A stretch of 64,000 nucleotides of DNA, from NCBI GenBank assembly GCA_017416795.1, contig JAFQBD010000019.1:1-64000 (forward strand), in the 5' to 3' direction. The position numbers were made by a program, and so were the translations under genes. Under the pieces are notes generated by a model, which saw only the letters and a program-made list of their open reading frames with translations, searched no databases and was not told the DNA's origin. Every line of letters starts with the position of its first letter. Within the stretch, counting starts at the first letter, position 1. The DNA is from Bacillota bacterium (GTDB lineage: Bacteria > Bacillota > Clostridia > Peptostreptococcales > Anaerovoracaceae). Shown one piece after another: positions 36,336-45,493 of the stretch.

Positions 36336-37007
36336 TTACCATTCTGCCTCCTTTATCTTTCTGTCAAGTGACTTCGGCAGAGCCTGCACATATTCCGGCC
36401 ATGTGCCGTCTTTTTCTCTGCTTTCATCGATCACTTCGCTTCTCCAATACCACTGACCTTCATATTTGCCGATAGATATAGTTCCGCGGACCACACCGTC
36501 CTTGCTGATTTTAAATACACTTCCCAGCTTTTCAAATTCTTCAAAGAATACGGCAAGCTCTCTTTCTTGTTCTTCCACTCCATAGACTGCTTCTGTTTCT
36601 TCAGCAGTTACTTCTATAGGATATGAGTTTATTTCATTGTCGTAGTCATCAGAGTCTATCAAGGCATACCACTCATAATTGCTGTCATCAGCGTAGTAGC
36701 TGTTAGCTTTATCTATGTGTTTCTTGATACAGTACAGATCTCCGCCATTCCATATCATATCCCAATTAGGACTGTCGATCGGGTATATGCCGTCTACTTC
36801 CTCGAAGTTATCATGGCTGTTACCGTTATAATCGTAATAGAACACATTTGTCGGATATTCTAATGATACATATTTCTTACCATCATACTTGACTGTATCA
36901 GCATTATCGGTCGTTTGACTTCCGCATCCTGTAATTATTACGATAGATACTGTCAAAATAAATGCACAAGCTAATATCCTCTTAATGCTATTCCGGTTAT
37001 TTCTCAT
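36336..37007 (-). CDS. Predicted lipoprotein
   Basis: 223 residues with a signal peptide and lipobox VIITGCGSQ (Cys at about 28). The mature part is Tyr- and Asp-rich and acidic, with no family recognised. One of three lipoprotein genes in this run; probably anchored on the outer face of the membrane. Confidence 0.7.
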   Translation of the reverse strand: MRNNRNSIKRILACAFILTVSIVIITGCGSQTTDNADTVKYDGKKYVSLEYPTNVFYYDYNGNSHDNFEEVDGIYPIDSPNWDMIWNGGDLYCIKKHIDKANSYYADDSNYEWYALIDSDDYDNEINSYPIEVTAEETEAVYGVEEQERELAVFFEEFEKLGSVFKISKDGVVRGTISIGKYEGQWYWRSEVIDESREKDGTWPEYVQALPKSLDRKIKEAEW

Positions 37008-37034
37008 CTTGGTTTCCTACCTTTCTGTCGTTAT

Positions 37035-38420
37035 TTAGTCTAGCTGTTCAGCAAGTTTAGTTGCTATTCTGTTGATGATATCATCAGTAAACTCAATATC
37101 GTTTTCAATAAAGAAAACAACATCTTCATATACGACAAGCCTATGACCTTCATCATATCCGTCGGTCAATATATAAGCCTGTTCAGCACCCCATCTTTTT
37201 GTTTCTTCGTCGTCAGCCTTAATGAATTCAGTATCTTCTCCATAATAATCGGTCGTCATATACTGCTCGATCAGCTTATCCTTGACCCATCCGAATCTGC
37301 AATCTGCTATTGTATAATAGATCCCATATGCCGGTCCTCCGTATTGATCGTAATAGGCCTGCCAGCAATCTGATACAGTTCCGTATATGGTCATATATTT
37401 TTCGCAATAGGTGTCTGCCTGAATAAGACCTGAAACATCGAATCCCAAATCCTCCACTGTCAATGGTATCTCGTCACGCTGAACCGTTTCCTTCACCGTT
37501 CCAAGACCATCTTCATCACTGTACTCTATGGTCACATTATTGCCGCCAACATCAAATATAGCAGCTGTTGTCGCTACAACGATGGTAACAACACATGCCA
37601 GCACTGCTATAACAACAACGATGATGATTTGCTGCGCTTTTGTTTTCCTGCTTCCGATACTTCGTGTCAGCTTGATTCCGAAGTATACTATCACTGATAT
37701 TATCACCAAACTGATAAGTACTGCGACCGTCACTTCCACATCTCCGGAAAGCAGTTCTATGAACAATAAGACTAGTGTAGCAACCAGCAGAATCGACATT
37801 ACCTTGTAATATATTACTGCCTTTTTGCCTTCAGGGAAAATAACATCCTCAGCTTTGGAAACACGCTTCTTGCTTTTTATGTAAAAGTGCAGGATCCGCA
37901 AAGCATGCCCTGTCCAAAAAACAAGCAATACTACCCAGCATAAATCTGTGCTGCCTGTTTCCATAAATTCAGTAGGCCATGAATTATTAAGAGTAAAAAG
38001 ATTCATTAAGCAAATCAAGACCCATAATGGCCACATAATCAATTCGCCATTTATGCATTTTTTAATTCTCTTCAGATGTTTGTCAGGTTCGATTTTTATC
38101 GGCTCTACTTGCTGATTTTCCGAAACGAAGAAAACCTGTCTGCCATTGGCATAAACAAATCGCCAGCCCTGTGCTTCCCATTCAGCTGCATACTGTTTGG
38201 TTTCTATGTTATCCCCATTTGAACCAAATGCAGATCCGTCGTGAAACAGAGATACATAATACTTGAGATTCTGAGGTTCTCCTTTTATAAATGTATAGAA
38301 TATACCGCTGCATCCATTGAATATCCAACCCTTTGCAGCCATAGTTTCCAAATATTCTTCGATAACTACCACATCGATAATCCCGAATAGCTTTAATGTG
38401 CGCTTTTTCTTAATCTTCAT
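37035..38420 (-). CDS. DUF2812-like membrane protein
   Basis: 461 residues. The N-terminal 110 residues resemble DUF2812 (IEEYLETMAAKGWIFNGC, then EAQGWRFVYANGRQVFFV). A membrane region with five hydrophobic segments follows (about 135-285), then an outer domain of about 160 residues. DUF2812 proteins often sit beside PadR regulators; none is seen here. Function unknown. Confidence 0.65.
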   Translation of the reverse strand: MKIKKKRTLKLFGIIDVVVIEEYLETMAAKGWIFNGCSGIFYTFIKGEPQNLKYYVSLFHDGSAFGSNGDNIETKQYAAEWEAQGWRFVYANGRQVFFVSENQQVEPIKIEPDKHLKRIKKCINGELIMWPLWVLICLMNLFTLNNSWPTEFMETGSTDLCWVVLLVFWTGHALRILHFYIKSKKRVSKAEDVIFPEGKKAVIYYKVMSILLVATLVLLFIELLSGDVEVTVAVLISLVIISVIVYFGIKLTRSIGSRKTKAQQIIIVVVIAVLACVVTIVVATTAAIFDVGGNNVTIEYSDEDGLGTVKETVQRDEIPLTVEDLGFDVSGLIQADTYCEKYMTIYGTVSDCWQAYYDQYGGPAYGIYYTIADCRFGWVKDKLIEQYMTTDYYGEDTEFIKADDEETKRWGAEQAYILTDGYDEGHRLVVYEDVVFFIENDIEFTDDIINRIATKLAEQLD

Positions 38421-38434
38421 TTGTTATCTGCTCC

Positions 38435-39148
38435 TCATTTCACGCCTGCCAGGTGTTCAATCAGTTTTATCATATACTGCTCATCGATGTTGTCTGCTAT
38501 GATTAGTATATTTGAATTATCCTCTTTATCGTTCTCTATATGCACACGATATGATTTGCGATTGTCAGGATAATAATCTTTGAGAACTCTGACAATTGCT
38601 TTCTTTCCGTTGATCTTAGATTTTATCAGCCAACGATTTTCTCCTGAATCAAGCTCATCTTCATCAGTGTAGAACGTTACAAGTACATATCCTTTGTTCA
38701 CTTTGATAGTATCAGGATCCTCAGCATCATTTCCGGCTCTATCTAAAATGATTTCGGCTTTAGCTGAGTCAGGGTACTCTTCAGTTTCCCATTCGTAAAC
38801 TTCACCATAGAAAACTAAAGAATTGCTATCATCATAGAAGAATCGGTTATACTCCTTAAAGTTGATCAGGGCATCAGTAAAATAGTTTGCGTACTTATCG
38901 GAGTATTCTATACCCTGCTGCCTACATTCGTCTTTTGTCAAATTCTCACCATCTGTCTGATACCATGTAGTCCCTGTCCACTCATGAAGCAAATTGAATT
39001 CTATCGTTTCTCCATTTTCCGTAGTGACACGTTTAATCATACTGTCATGGCTTTCTTTGAGTATGAGAACACCAAATAATATGGCGATGATTATAATCAA
39101 TGAAATACCTGATATAAGTATAGTTTTGTTAAGCTTAACCTCTTTCAT
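38435..39148 (-). CDS. Membrane-anchored protein of unknown function
   Basis: 237 residues with one N-terminal membrane segment (about 9-28) and an acidic outer part with many Tyr and Asp. No family recognised. Gaps to both neighbours are under 30 bases. Confidence 0.6.
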   Translation of the reverse strand: MKEVKLNKTILISGISLIIIIAILFGVLILKESHDSMIKRVTTENGETIEFNLLHEWTGTTWYQTDGENLTKDECRQQGIEYSDKYANYFTDALINFKEYNRFFYDDSNSLVFYGEVYEWETEEYPDSAKAEIILDRAGNDAEDPDTIKVNKGYVLVTFYTDEDELDSGENRWLIKSKINGKKAIVRVLKDYYPDNRKSYRVHIENDKEDNSNILIIADNIDEQYMIKLIEHLAGVK

Positions 39149-39174
39149 ATATCAACCACTCCCTTGACATATTA

Positions 39175-39396
39175 CTATCTTATCTTTCTTTCGTCATAAT
39201 CGTAATCTGCATTTCGCTTCGTATATAACCAACCTAATAACCAGCTATTAGTAATCAATGCCACTAGAACGCCCTTATTCATACCTTCTTTCTCGGCCGG
39301 TCCTCTCATGCTTTTGTTTATATATACTTTAATGACTATCAGAATCCCTGCAATTATTGCTAAAAGAATTATCAATGGTATAAATGATGTTAGCAT
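39175..39396 (-). CDS. Small two-span membrane protein
   Basis: 73 residues with hydrophobic segments at about 4-24 and 42-58 and a charged C-terminus. No family recognised; supported by a ribosome site and regular spacing in the run. Confidence 0.55.
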   Translation of the reverse strand: MLTSFIPLIILLAIIAGILIVIKVYINKSMRGPAEKEGMNKGVLVALITNSWLLGWLYTKRNADYDYDERKIR

Positions 39397-39426
39397 ATTG
39401 ATGCATCTCCTTTTTATAAAACAGCT

Positions 39427-39993
39427 CTAAGGCAATAACAGGTTTATTGTGCCGGCGAGCAGTACCATTACTATTACTGCAATGATATTTGTACCACCTT
39501 TTTTATAGTGCTGCTGCTTTTCTTCATCGGGAATCCCCGCACTTTCCTCAACAAGCTTATCTATTCTTGTCTTATACCATCTATCTCCCATGATACCTAT
39601 GAATACACAATAGGCAATTGTTACAAAGTTGGAAAGCAGGCTTGCTGCAAGCTCATTACTTATAACAGAAAAGAAAACTAATTGGGCAACAAGATCAATA
39701 ACTACTGTAGCCACTAATACTATAACTGCTAACTTGTACATTTTCCTGTATACCAACCAATCTACAGTGAACAAGAAAGCACACCAGTTCCAAGATGAAG
39801 CTTTATCACCGGAATCTATTTTGTTAAACTTTCTCAAATATGTACCGATGTTCTTCTGTATATATGCTGCCCTTTCATCAGGGTATTCTACTTCGAATTC
39901 TTCTCCGCAATAGTAACATGTCTTGTCATAACAATTTATTTCACGCTTGCATCTTGTACAAATTTTCACTTCATTATTTTCTTTGTTCTGCAT
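39427..39993 (-). CDS. Zinc-ribbon DUF2628-like membrane protein
   Basis: 188 residues: an N-terminal zinc ribbon (CTRCKREINCYDKTCYYCG, residues 12-30), then SSWNWCAFLFTVDWLVYRKMY near 65, the core of DUF2628, and membrane segments at about 85-108, 115-140 and 170-187. Function of the family is not known. Confidence 0.75.
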   Translation of the reverse strand: MQNKENNEVKICTRCKREINCYDKTCYYCGEEFEVEYPDERAAYIQKNIGTYLRKFNKIDSGDKASSWNWCAFLFTVDWLVYRKMYKLAVIVLVATVVIDLVAQLVFFSVISNELAASLLSNFVTIAYCVFIGIMGDRWYKTRIDKLVEESAGIPDEEKQQHYKKGGTNIIAVIVMVLLAGTINLLLP

Positions 39994-40023
39994 ATTACTT
40001 CCCCTCTGTGGTTTCTTATATGG

Positions 40024-40854
40024 TTATTGTTCGGCCTTCTTTATCTGTTTCAACATCCAGTCAGGCATAGTTCTGTTTTCATTTCCTTGGATGTAAAACA
40101 TATTTATATGCTCATTGCCCTGTTTATCAGTTCCAATGATTTTGCATTCGATAAACATTGTTCCGTATTTTGTATCAGCTTTCGTATCAACATTATATTT
40201 CATCATATATGTGTGCTCTTTTTCCACAACAAGAGGATTGTCTGCTGTTATATCATCAGGTGTTCTTCCTGCGATAGTTATATCCTTTACTAGATCAGAA
40301 TACTCTTCATAATACGGAATTTCCACACTTGTAATAGTCAAATCTTCGGTGGCCTGATGATCTTGTGTTATTGTCTGCAAGGCTTTACCAGGATCGGCCA
40401 TATTTCTGCTAGTCCAATCAAAAGTATACGCCAATTCATAACCTTCCATCATATGTATAGTTCCTATGTCTGCTTTTGTTTCACTGCCATCATCCCATTT
40501 AACAATTATTTCATGGAATATAAATGGCTCAGATAAACCTCCGCTATCATTTAAATTATCTGCACCTATACCAAAGTTCAAGGAGTGCAAATCATACCCT
40601 TTATATTTGTCAACTGATTCATCATAGAAAGCCACTCTAAGTCCTTCCGGCATATTAGGTATTTCTATATCAACTGCTTTAAGCTTAAAGTTCTTATTTG
40701 TAACGAACTCAATATCTGCATCCATGTCTGCGCTGCATACCAGTTCTTTAACAAATACCGGTTCTTCCAACTTGTCACTACAACCTGTAAATACAAAGGA
40801 TGTCAATAATGCTAACAACAAGGTTGCCATTAAACAGAAACAATTCTTTTTCAT
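40024..40854 (-). CDS. Predicted lipoprotein
   Basis: 276 residues with a signal peptide and lipobox FVFTGCSDK (Cys near 25). The mature part is beta-rich with no family recognised. Ends TMPDWMLKQIKKAEQ. Gap of 18 bases to the VanZ-like gene upstream. Confidence 0.7.
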   Translation of the reverse strand: MKKNCFCLMATLLLALLTSFVFTGCSDKLEEPVFVKELVCSADMDADIEFVTNKNFKLKAVDIEIPNMPEGLRVAFYDESVDKYKGYDLHSLNFGIGADNLNDSGGLSEPFIFHEIIVKWDDGSETKADIGTIHMMEGYELAYTFDWTSRNMADPGKALQTITQDHQATEDLTITSVEIPYYEEYSDLVKDITIAGRTPDDITADNPLVVEKEHTYMMKYNVDTKADTKYGTMFIECKIIGTDKQGNEHINMFYIQGNENRTMPDWMLKQIKKAEQ

Positions 40855-40872
40855 TTTGACTCCATCTCCTTT

Positions 40873-41442
40873 CTACACAATTGTCCTAACAATAGCTCTT
40901 CCTAAACATATTCCGGCAATGTACAACAAACAATCAAACGTATCAAAGAATCCTAATCTAAATGCATATTGCACGCTTTCTATAATTAATGAAATTATCA
41001 TGCTGGAGACAACTGTTACCTTTAGGCTTTTTTCTTTCAAAAAATATCCTGTAGGTACGAAAATCAAAAGGTTAAGTATACTTTGAAGTAGCATCTCTTT
41101 GCTTCTAATCGAATCTACCAATCCTATCAATGGATTAATCACAAGAGTGCCTTCGTACGAATATCTACAAAATAGCAATCCTATCAGAACAATAAAATAT
41201 ATCACCAGAAAGCAGTAAATCAATGGCTTAGAAATATGCTTTCCTATTATTCTTTGAAAAGTCATAATGAAAAAAAGTATGGAAATAGCTAGTGTTGAAT
41301 ACAAAACCAGCGGATATATAACTTCTTGTGTCCCAACGAATACGGGTATCATCTCAGAGAATAAATGCAATGTTAAATAGTAACCTGTTATTATTCCTAA
41401 AATGTATGGTGATATTTTTTTAATAATCGTTATTTTATTCAT
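40873..41442 (-). CDS. VanZ-like membrane protein
   Basis: 189 residues with about five membrane segments. The C-terminal half has the VanZ pattern: NLLIFVPTGYFLKEK near 118, then IESVQYAFRLGFFDTFDCLL near 148. VanZ itself gives low-level teicoplanin resistance; most relatives have no known role. Its presence in a probable envelope-stress operon fits a cell-surface function. Confidence 0.82.
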   Translation of the reverse strand: MNKITIIKKISPYILGIITGYYLTLHLFSEMIPVFVGTQEVIYPLVLYSTLAISILFFIMTFQRIIGKHISKPLIYCFLVIYFIVLIGLLFCRYSYEGTLVINPLIGLVDSIRSKEMLLQSILNLLIFVPTGYFLKEKSLKVTVVSSMIISLIIESVQYAFRLGFFDTFDCLLYIAGICLGRAIVRTIV

Positions 41443-41446
41443 TAGA

Positions 41447-42385
41447 CTAGTTCTCCTCTTGGTTCACGGTATATGAAAACAGCTCAATCTCAATTGATTC
41501 TTCACCGTCTTCGTCTTCTACATATTCTATAAATTCAAATCTGCTGCTTGGGTTTTCATCTGATCTACCAAATACGCAGATACCTACAGAACCTTCTCCA
41601 AAATCATCATCTAGAAATCTCTTGCTATAAAAATGTGGTGTAATCTTGTCAGTAGCTTCATATTCTAAAACAATGGCTTTTTCATCAAACATTTCCATCG
41701 TGTGCAGACCCATAATCTTTATATCAAAGTGACCTACAATATCATCATCAATGCTTATTGTACGGTTTATCTCTTTTTCATTGCACTTACATGAAAAAAC
41801 ATGTCCAACGTGATTTCTTATGTCTTTTCCTTCAAATTCAACAGATAGTTCATTGCTTGTTTTTTCCCAATCCAACTCGTAAATGCTATTGTCAACTTCA
41901 TACTCAGCAAGCCATAATTCTTCTGTATCGACATCAAGCCATTCGTCACTAATAGCTCCTATTTCTGCGGCCAATTTAATCATATTTCCAGTGATGTAGC
42001 TTGTATCATAAAGCGGGCCATTGGACATTCCTCTTGATGTAAAAGTTTTTCCGGAAATATTGAAACTTTCTATATCGCTTACCCCAGATGTTCTTTCCGC
42101 TTGTAGTTTTAAATCCATTAACATATCTTGACGATTTGTCGCAACATTAAAGTCGTCATCTTCATCATATTCAGTTTCATCCGGTTCGCTTTTATATAGT
42201 AAGTAGATGCATGTCTTTGCTTCGTTGATTATTTCTTCATCGTCATTATCATAGTCGATGCTATTATCTACTAAAGTCTGAAGCCCAAGAAGAAGCACCT
42301 TCTCTTCTCCTACATAAAACTCGCACCCAATAACTTTACTTCTCAGTATTGTTAGACTTTTTTCAATCAGTGTTCTAAGGTTCAT
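41447..42385 (-). CDS. Acidic protein of unknown function
   Basis: 312 residues, strongly acidic (YDEDDDF, EDEDGEESIEIEL), without signal peptide or membrane segment. It follows its upstream neighbour by 65 bases and precedes the VanZ-like gene by four. No family recognised. Confidence 0.6.
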   Translation of the reverse strand: MNLRTLIEKSLTILRSKVIGCEFYVGEEKVLLLGLQTLVDNSIDYDNDDEEIINEAKTCIYLLYKSEPDETEYDEDDDFNVATNRQDMLMDLKLQAERTSGVSDIESFNISGKTFTSRGMSNGPLYDTSYITGNMIKLAAEIGAISDEWLDVDTEELWLAEYEVDNSIYELDWEKTSNELSVEFEGKDIRNHVGHVFSCKCNEKEINRTISIDDDIVGHFDIKIMGLHTMEMFDEKAIVLEYEATDKITPHFYSKRFLDDDFGEGSVGICVFGRSDENPSSRFEFIEYVEDEDGEESIEIELFSYTVNQEEN

Positions 42386-42450
42386 TCCGCAGTAGCCTTT
42401 CTTATCAAATCATTTTAAGATTCATCCATGGTGTAAATGACATAAATATC

Positions 42451-42912
42451 TTACTCACATTTATATGTACTAAACGCAACTCTTCCCGTAAACTTATTTC
42501 CTACTAGATAAACATCATATTCTCCTGCTTCACCTGGTTCAAAGTATAATGTTGATATTGCCCTATAGAATATTTCTTTCCCTTTTTCATCAAGGATCAG
42601 CACCTTAACAGGTTCACCGGTGGCAGAAATCACATTGATACCGCCATCTTTATCAATTTCATATTCGCCTATGTATTCGATGCCGTAGAGCTTCCTGTAA
42701 CTGACTTCTTCAGGAGGAGTACCGCCAATCGTAGTGCAAGACTTCCAACTTGATTCCATCTTCATATCCTCTGCTGTCAAATGTCGTTTCTCATAGAAGG
42801 CTTCGTATTCTTCTACATCTTGCCGGTGATCAAGCCAGAGATTTATCGCACTTACTAAAGTAACTATTGCTACTATAAGAGATATTATTTTTTTGATCAT
42901 ACGCTTTAACAT
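42451..42912 (-). CDS. Membrane-anchored protein of unknown function
   Basis: 153 residues with one N-terminal membrane segment (about 8-26) and a short outer beta-rich domain (EPGEAGEYDVYLVGNKFTG). Its ATG overlaps the stop of the upstream lipoprotein gene in TAATG, so the two are coupled. Confidence 0.65.
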   Translation of the reverse strand: MLKRMIKKIISLIVAIVTLVSAINLWLDHRQDVEEYEAFYEKRHLTAEDMKMESSWKSCTTIGGTPPEEVSYRKLYGIEYIGEYEIDKDGGINVISATGEPVKVLILDEKGKEIFYRAISTLYFEPGEAGEYDVYLVGNKFTGRVAFSTYKCE

Positions 42913-43472
42913 TAGTTATCCCCTTCCCACGATTCGCCGTGTTGAGTTGCATGCATTATCAACCCACTGCTATTACATTTTATCTTTGTGCCATTAACAT
43001 CAAACCATCCATCTTCTGAATATCCAACATGAATATCCCTTAATTCCCCATCAGGTTCTGCTATTGGCAATGGTCCGAAAACAAAAGTATCACCATCTTT
43101 TAGCCCTCCATCTATGGAACTGACATATACCCCCGGACAATTAAACATATAGCTGAAATTATCATCCTGCTCCATAGTATCTTCAAAATAGACTAAACAA
43201 ACATTCATTGTCCCATCTTTCATTGGATTTTTATTATAAAGCAAAGCGAGTCTCTGCTTTAATTGTTTTCCATCTTCCCATAGAGGAAAAACACTATAGT
43301 CAATATTATTGATATCAAATCCATCCCAATACCAGTTTTCTTCTATGGATTGTTTAACAGTTACATTGCTATCTATTTCATGAAGTTCAACAGAAACATT
43401 TTCGTTTGAAGAACATGCTGCAAAACACATTAATCCTATTATTGCTATAGTTATTGTAACAATCTTTTTCAT
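42912..43472 (-). CDS. Predicted lipoprotein
   Basis: 186 residues with signal peptide and lipobox CFAACSSN (Cys near 20). No family recognised. It lies 18 bases downstream of the signal-peptidase-like gene. Confidence 0.7.
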   Translation of the reverse strand: MKKIVTITIAIIGLMCFAACSSNENVSVELHEIDSNVTVKQSIEENWYWDGFDINNIDYSVFPLWEDGKQLKQRLALLYNKNPMKDGTMNVCLVYFEDTMEQDDNFSYMFNCPGVYVSSIDGGLKDGDTFVFGPLPIAEPDGELRDIHVGYSEDGWFDVNGTKIKCNSSGLIMHATQHGESWEGDN

Positions 43473-43490
43473 ATCCTGTCCTTCCTCTAA

Positions 43491-43907
43491 TCATAATTCC
43501 CTGTCAATGCTGTTAAACGGCCAAACCCTAAACAAGACAACGCCTTTTATATCTGAAATTTTCTGCGTGCCTATTTCTCTGCTGTCTATACTATTCAAAC
43601 GATTATCACCCAATACAAAAACTTCTCCGTCTGGTACTACATAATCTGCAAGTTCCCCGGGAGTGTATCCATCAAGAGTACATGTCTCATCATCTATTCT
43701 GTCATTAATATATACTTTTCCATTTTTTATATTAATGATATCACCCGGCGTTCCAATAACGCGTTTGATGTACAGTCGGTTTTCTTCTTCAACCATGAAT
43801 ATGACAACATCACCTTTTTTAGGGGCATTTATGTCATAAGTTATTTTTGAAGTAATCAAATAGTCACCATTGTGTAAAGCCGGCTCCAATGAATGTAATG
43901 CTGACAT
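43491..43907 (-). CDS. Signal peptidase I-like protein lacking the membrane anchor (possible frameshift)
   Basis: 138 residues. The catalytic features of type I signal peptidase are present: Ser in LHSLEPALHNGD (residue 6), Lys in LYIKRVIGTPGD (48) and box E GDNRLNSIDSREIG. The N-terminal membrane anchor that normally precedes the serine is missing. A strong ribosome site (GTAGGAG) stands before another ATG at 43938, which opens a different frame (MKRAVVTFLKD, stop at 43864). This suggests a deletion with frameshift, or a sequencing error, at about 43905. The gene sits 40 bases after the RsiV-like gene, whose family is cleaved by signal peptidase. Confidence 0.75.
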   Translation of the reverse strand: MSALHSLEPALHNGDYLITSKITYDINAPKKGDVVIFMVEEENRLYIKRVIGTPGDIINIKNGKVYINDRIDDETCTLDGYTPGELADYVVPDGEVFVLGDNRLNSIDSREIGTQKISDIKGVVLFRVWPFNSIDREL

Positions 43908-43938
43908 CCTTTAAAAATGTCACGACTGCTCTTTTCAT
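43864..43938 (-). other. Short frame with the strong ribosome site before the signal-peptidase-like gene
   Basis: 24 codons, starting MKRAVVTFLKD and ending in TGA, overlapping the start of the signal-peptidase frame. It is probably the old N-terminus of that gene, now out of frame. Confidence 0.5.
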
Positions 43939-43947
43939 AATCAACTC

Positions 43948-44823
43948 CTACCTCACGATCTCAAATTCCTGTACGCCCATATATCCCGGTGCGATCTCGT
44001 ATTTGTTGAACACGATAACGGGATTGCCGGCTTCGTTGATATAGAATGCCTGATCCTCAGTAACACCATTGAAGCCTTCTTCTCCTACAATAAACTCCGC
44101 ATCCTTTTCTTTGGAACGTTCTGCTATGCCTGCTAATATCTGCTCATTTGCAATAGTTACATAATCTTCTCCGAGGATTGCCTCGAGGGTAAGGACTTCG
44201 CCTGTTTCAAGATCGTAGTTATAGTAGGAATGAACAGAATATGCACTTGCAGAGGTTTGCGTCCGAAACACTGCGAATGAAACATATTTTTCGGTAAGAC
44301 TGTACACCTCATAATCGACGATTATTTCCTGTACCATATAGTCTTCTTCCTTACCCCCGAGACTGAGCCATATTTCTTTTTCGGCCTGCATCTCAGCCTT
44401 CGTTTCTTCGACTGCTGCGTCTACTTCCGTTTTTACCAAATCATTTATCTTAGCCTGCAGCTTCTTGTCTTCAAGGCCTTCGATGGCAGGGATTTTTATA
44501 TCTGTAGCATAAATACTGTTTTCTTCGTGTTTTTCTTCTATCGTAAGTATCTTGGCAAGTCCGCTCAAAATAGGTATATCCGATACTGTCGCTGCAAAAG
44601 AGGGTGCTGTATTCACACCAATCCCGAAGCATATCCCAAAGCCCAGCACTGCTGCCGCAGCAACAGCTGCGCCCTTTGCAAAAATAGCCCTGCGCTTTGC
44701 ACGAACCGCCTTTTCTATATATTCTTTATCAAACGCTGGAGCTTCATAGAATCGCTTAGCATAAAGCATCGCTGCCTTTTGCATCTGTCTATTGAATTGT
44801 TTCTCTATATTTGAGTTCTTCAT
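43948..44823 (-). CDS. RsiV-like anti-sigma factor
   Basis: 291 residues. A cytosolic N-terminus (1-50) is followed by a membrane segment (about 51-70) and a large outer domain of the DUF3298/RsiV type (EVYSLTEKYVSFAVF, SYYNYDLETGEVLTLEAIL). Right after the membrane segment is NTAPSFAATVSD with a signal-peptidase-like S-F-A site near residue 77. In Bacillus RsiV binds lysozyme and is then cut by signal peptidase to free SigV. Its start overlaps the sigma factor stop by four bases. Name not assigned because orthology is untested. Confidence 0.85.
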   Translation of the reverse strand: MKNSNIEKQFNRQMQKAAMLYAKRFYEAPAFDKEYIEKAVRAKRRAIFAKGAAVAAAAVLGFGICFGIGVNTAPSFAATVSDIPILSGLAKILTIEEKHEENSIYATDIKIPAIEGLEDKKLQAKINDLVKTEVDAAVEETKAEMQAEKEIWLSLGGKEEDYMVQEIIVDYEVYSLTEKYVSFAVFRTQTSASAYSVHSYYNYDLETGEVLTLEAILGEDYVTIANEQILAGIAERSKEKDAEFIVGEEGFNGVTEDQAFYINEAGNPVIVFNKYEIAPGYMGVQEFEIVR

Positions 44824-45368
44824 TTGGAATTTCCCGCCTCTATCTTCTCAAATTCTTCTCTCAACTTCACCAATCCTCTGGCTGACCATGTGCGGACTGT
44901 GTTGATGTTCTGATTCAGCGCTTCGGCTGTGTCGATCAGATTATATTCACATATGATGTTGAGCCTGATAACGTCTTGATATTTTTTCTCAAGCCTTTCA
45001 AGTGCGAGCATGATGTTTATCATGTCTTCTTCATGGATAAGCTTCTGAAGGATATCCGCTTTGACATCCTCCACATCGACTTCCTCTATGCTTAGCTCTT
45101 CGATTTTTTTTGAGGAAATATCGTCATATTGAATCAAAACCTTGTTCATCTTTCTGTAGTGATCGTTGATTTTATTTCTGGCTATCTGCATGACCCAGGC
45201 CTTAAACGCATCTTTTTTTCGTAGCTTGCTTATATTCTTACAGGCGCTTTCCATAACGCTCTGCGTTATGTCTTTAGCTATTTCCTCATTATTTATTCCG
45301 GACACAACAAAAAAGAACACATCGTTATAAATTTGTTCCAGCTCTTTTTCTAATACCTTCATGTTCAT
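44820..45368 (-). CDS. ECF-type sigma factor (SigV-like)
   Basis: 182 residues. Region 2 spans about 8-75 (EEIAKDITQSVMES, then FKAWVMQIARNKINDHYRK) and region 4 about 120-170 (LERLEKKYQDVIRLN, NQNINTVRTWSARGLVKLRE). It directs RNA polymerase to stress promoters when the RsiV-like protein releases it. The ATG at 45362 is also possible and has better spacing from AAAGGA. An ECF-like promoter lies 49 bases upstream, which suggests autoregulation. Confidence 0.92.
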   Translation of the reverse strand: MNMKVLEKELEQIYNDVFFFVVSGINNEEIAKDITQSVMESACKNISKLRKKDAFKAWVMQIARNKINDHYRKMNKVLIQYDDISSKKIEELSIEEVDVEDVKADILQKLIHEEDMINIMLALERLEKKYQDVIRLNIICEYNLIDTAEALNQNINTVRTWSARGLVKLREEFEKIEAGNSK

Positions 45369-45416
45369 TCCTTTATTTGATGCGATCGTTATATATAAAA
45401 CCCCTTCTATATATAA

Positions 45417-45442
45417 GACGGGGTTTTAACAAAATAATTTCA
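45417..45442 (-). promoter_or_regulatory. ECF-type promoter upstream of the sigma factor gene
   Basis: On the minus strand TGAAAT (45437-45442), 16 bases, CGTC (45417-45420). This is close to the TGAAAC-N16-CGTC pattern used by Bacillus SigM/SigV/SigW-type factors. A GGGG/CCCC hairpin (AAAACCCC ... GGGGTTTT, 45397-45427) overlaps the -10 and may be the terminator of the upstream regulator gene. Confidence 0.7.
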
Positions 45443-45493
45443 AGAATTACCGAAAAATTTATTTGCCAATCTAAATTGTACCTTTTACCGGCA

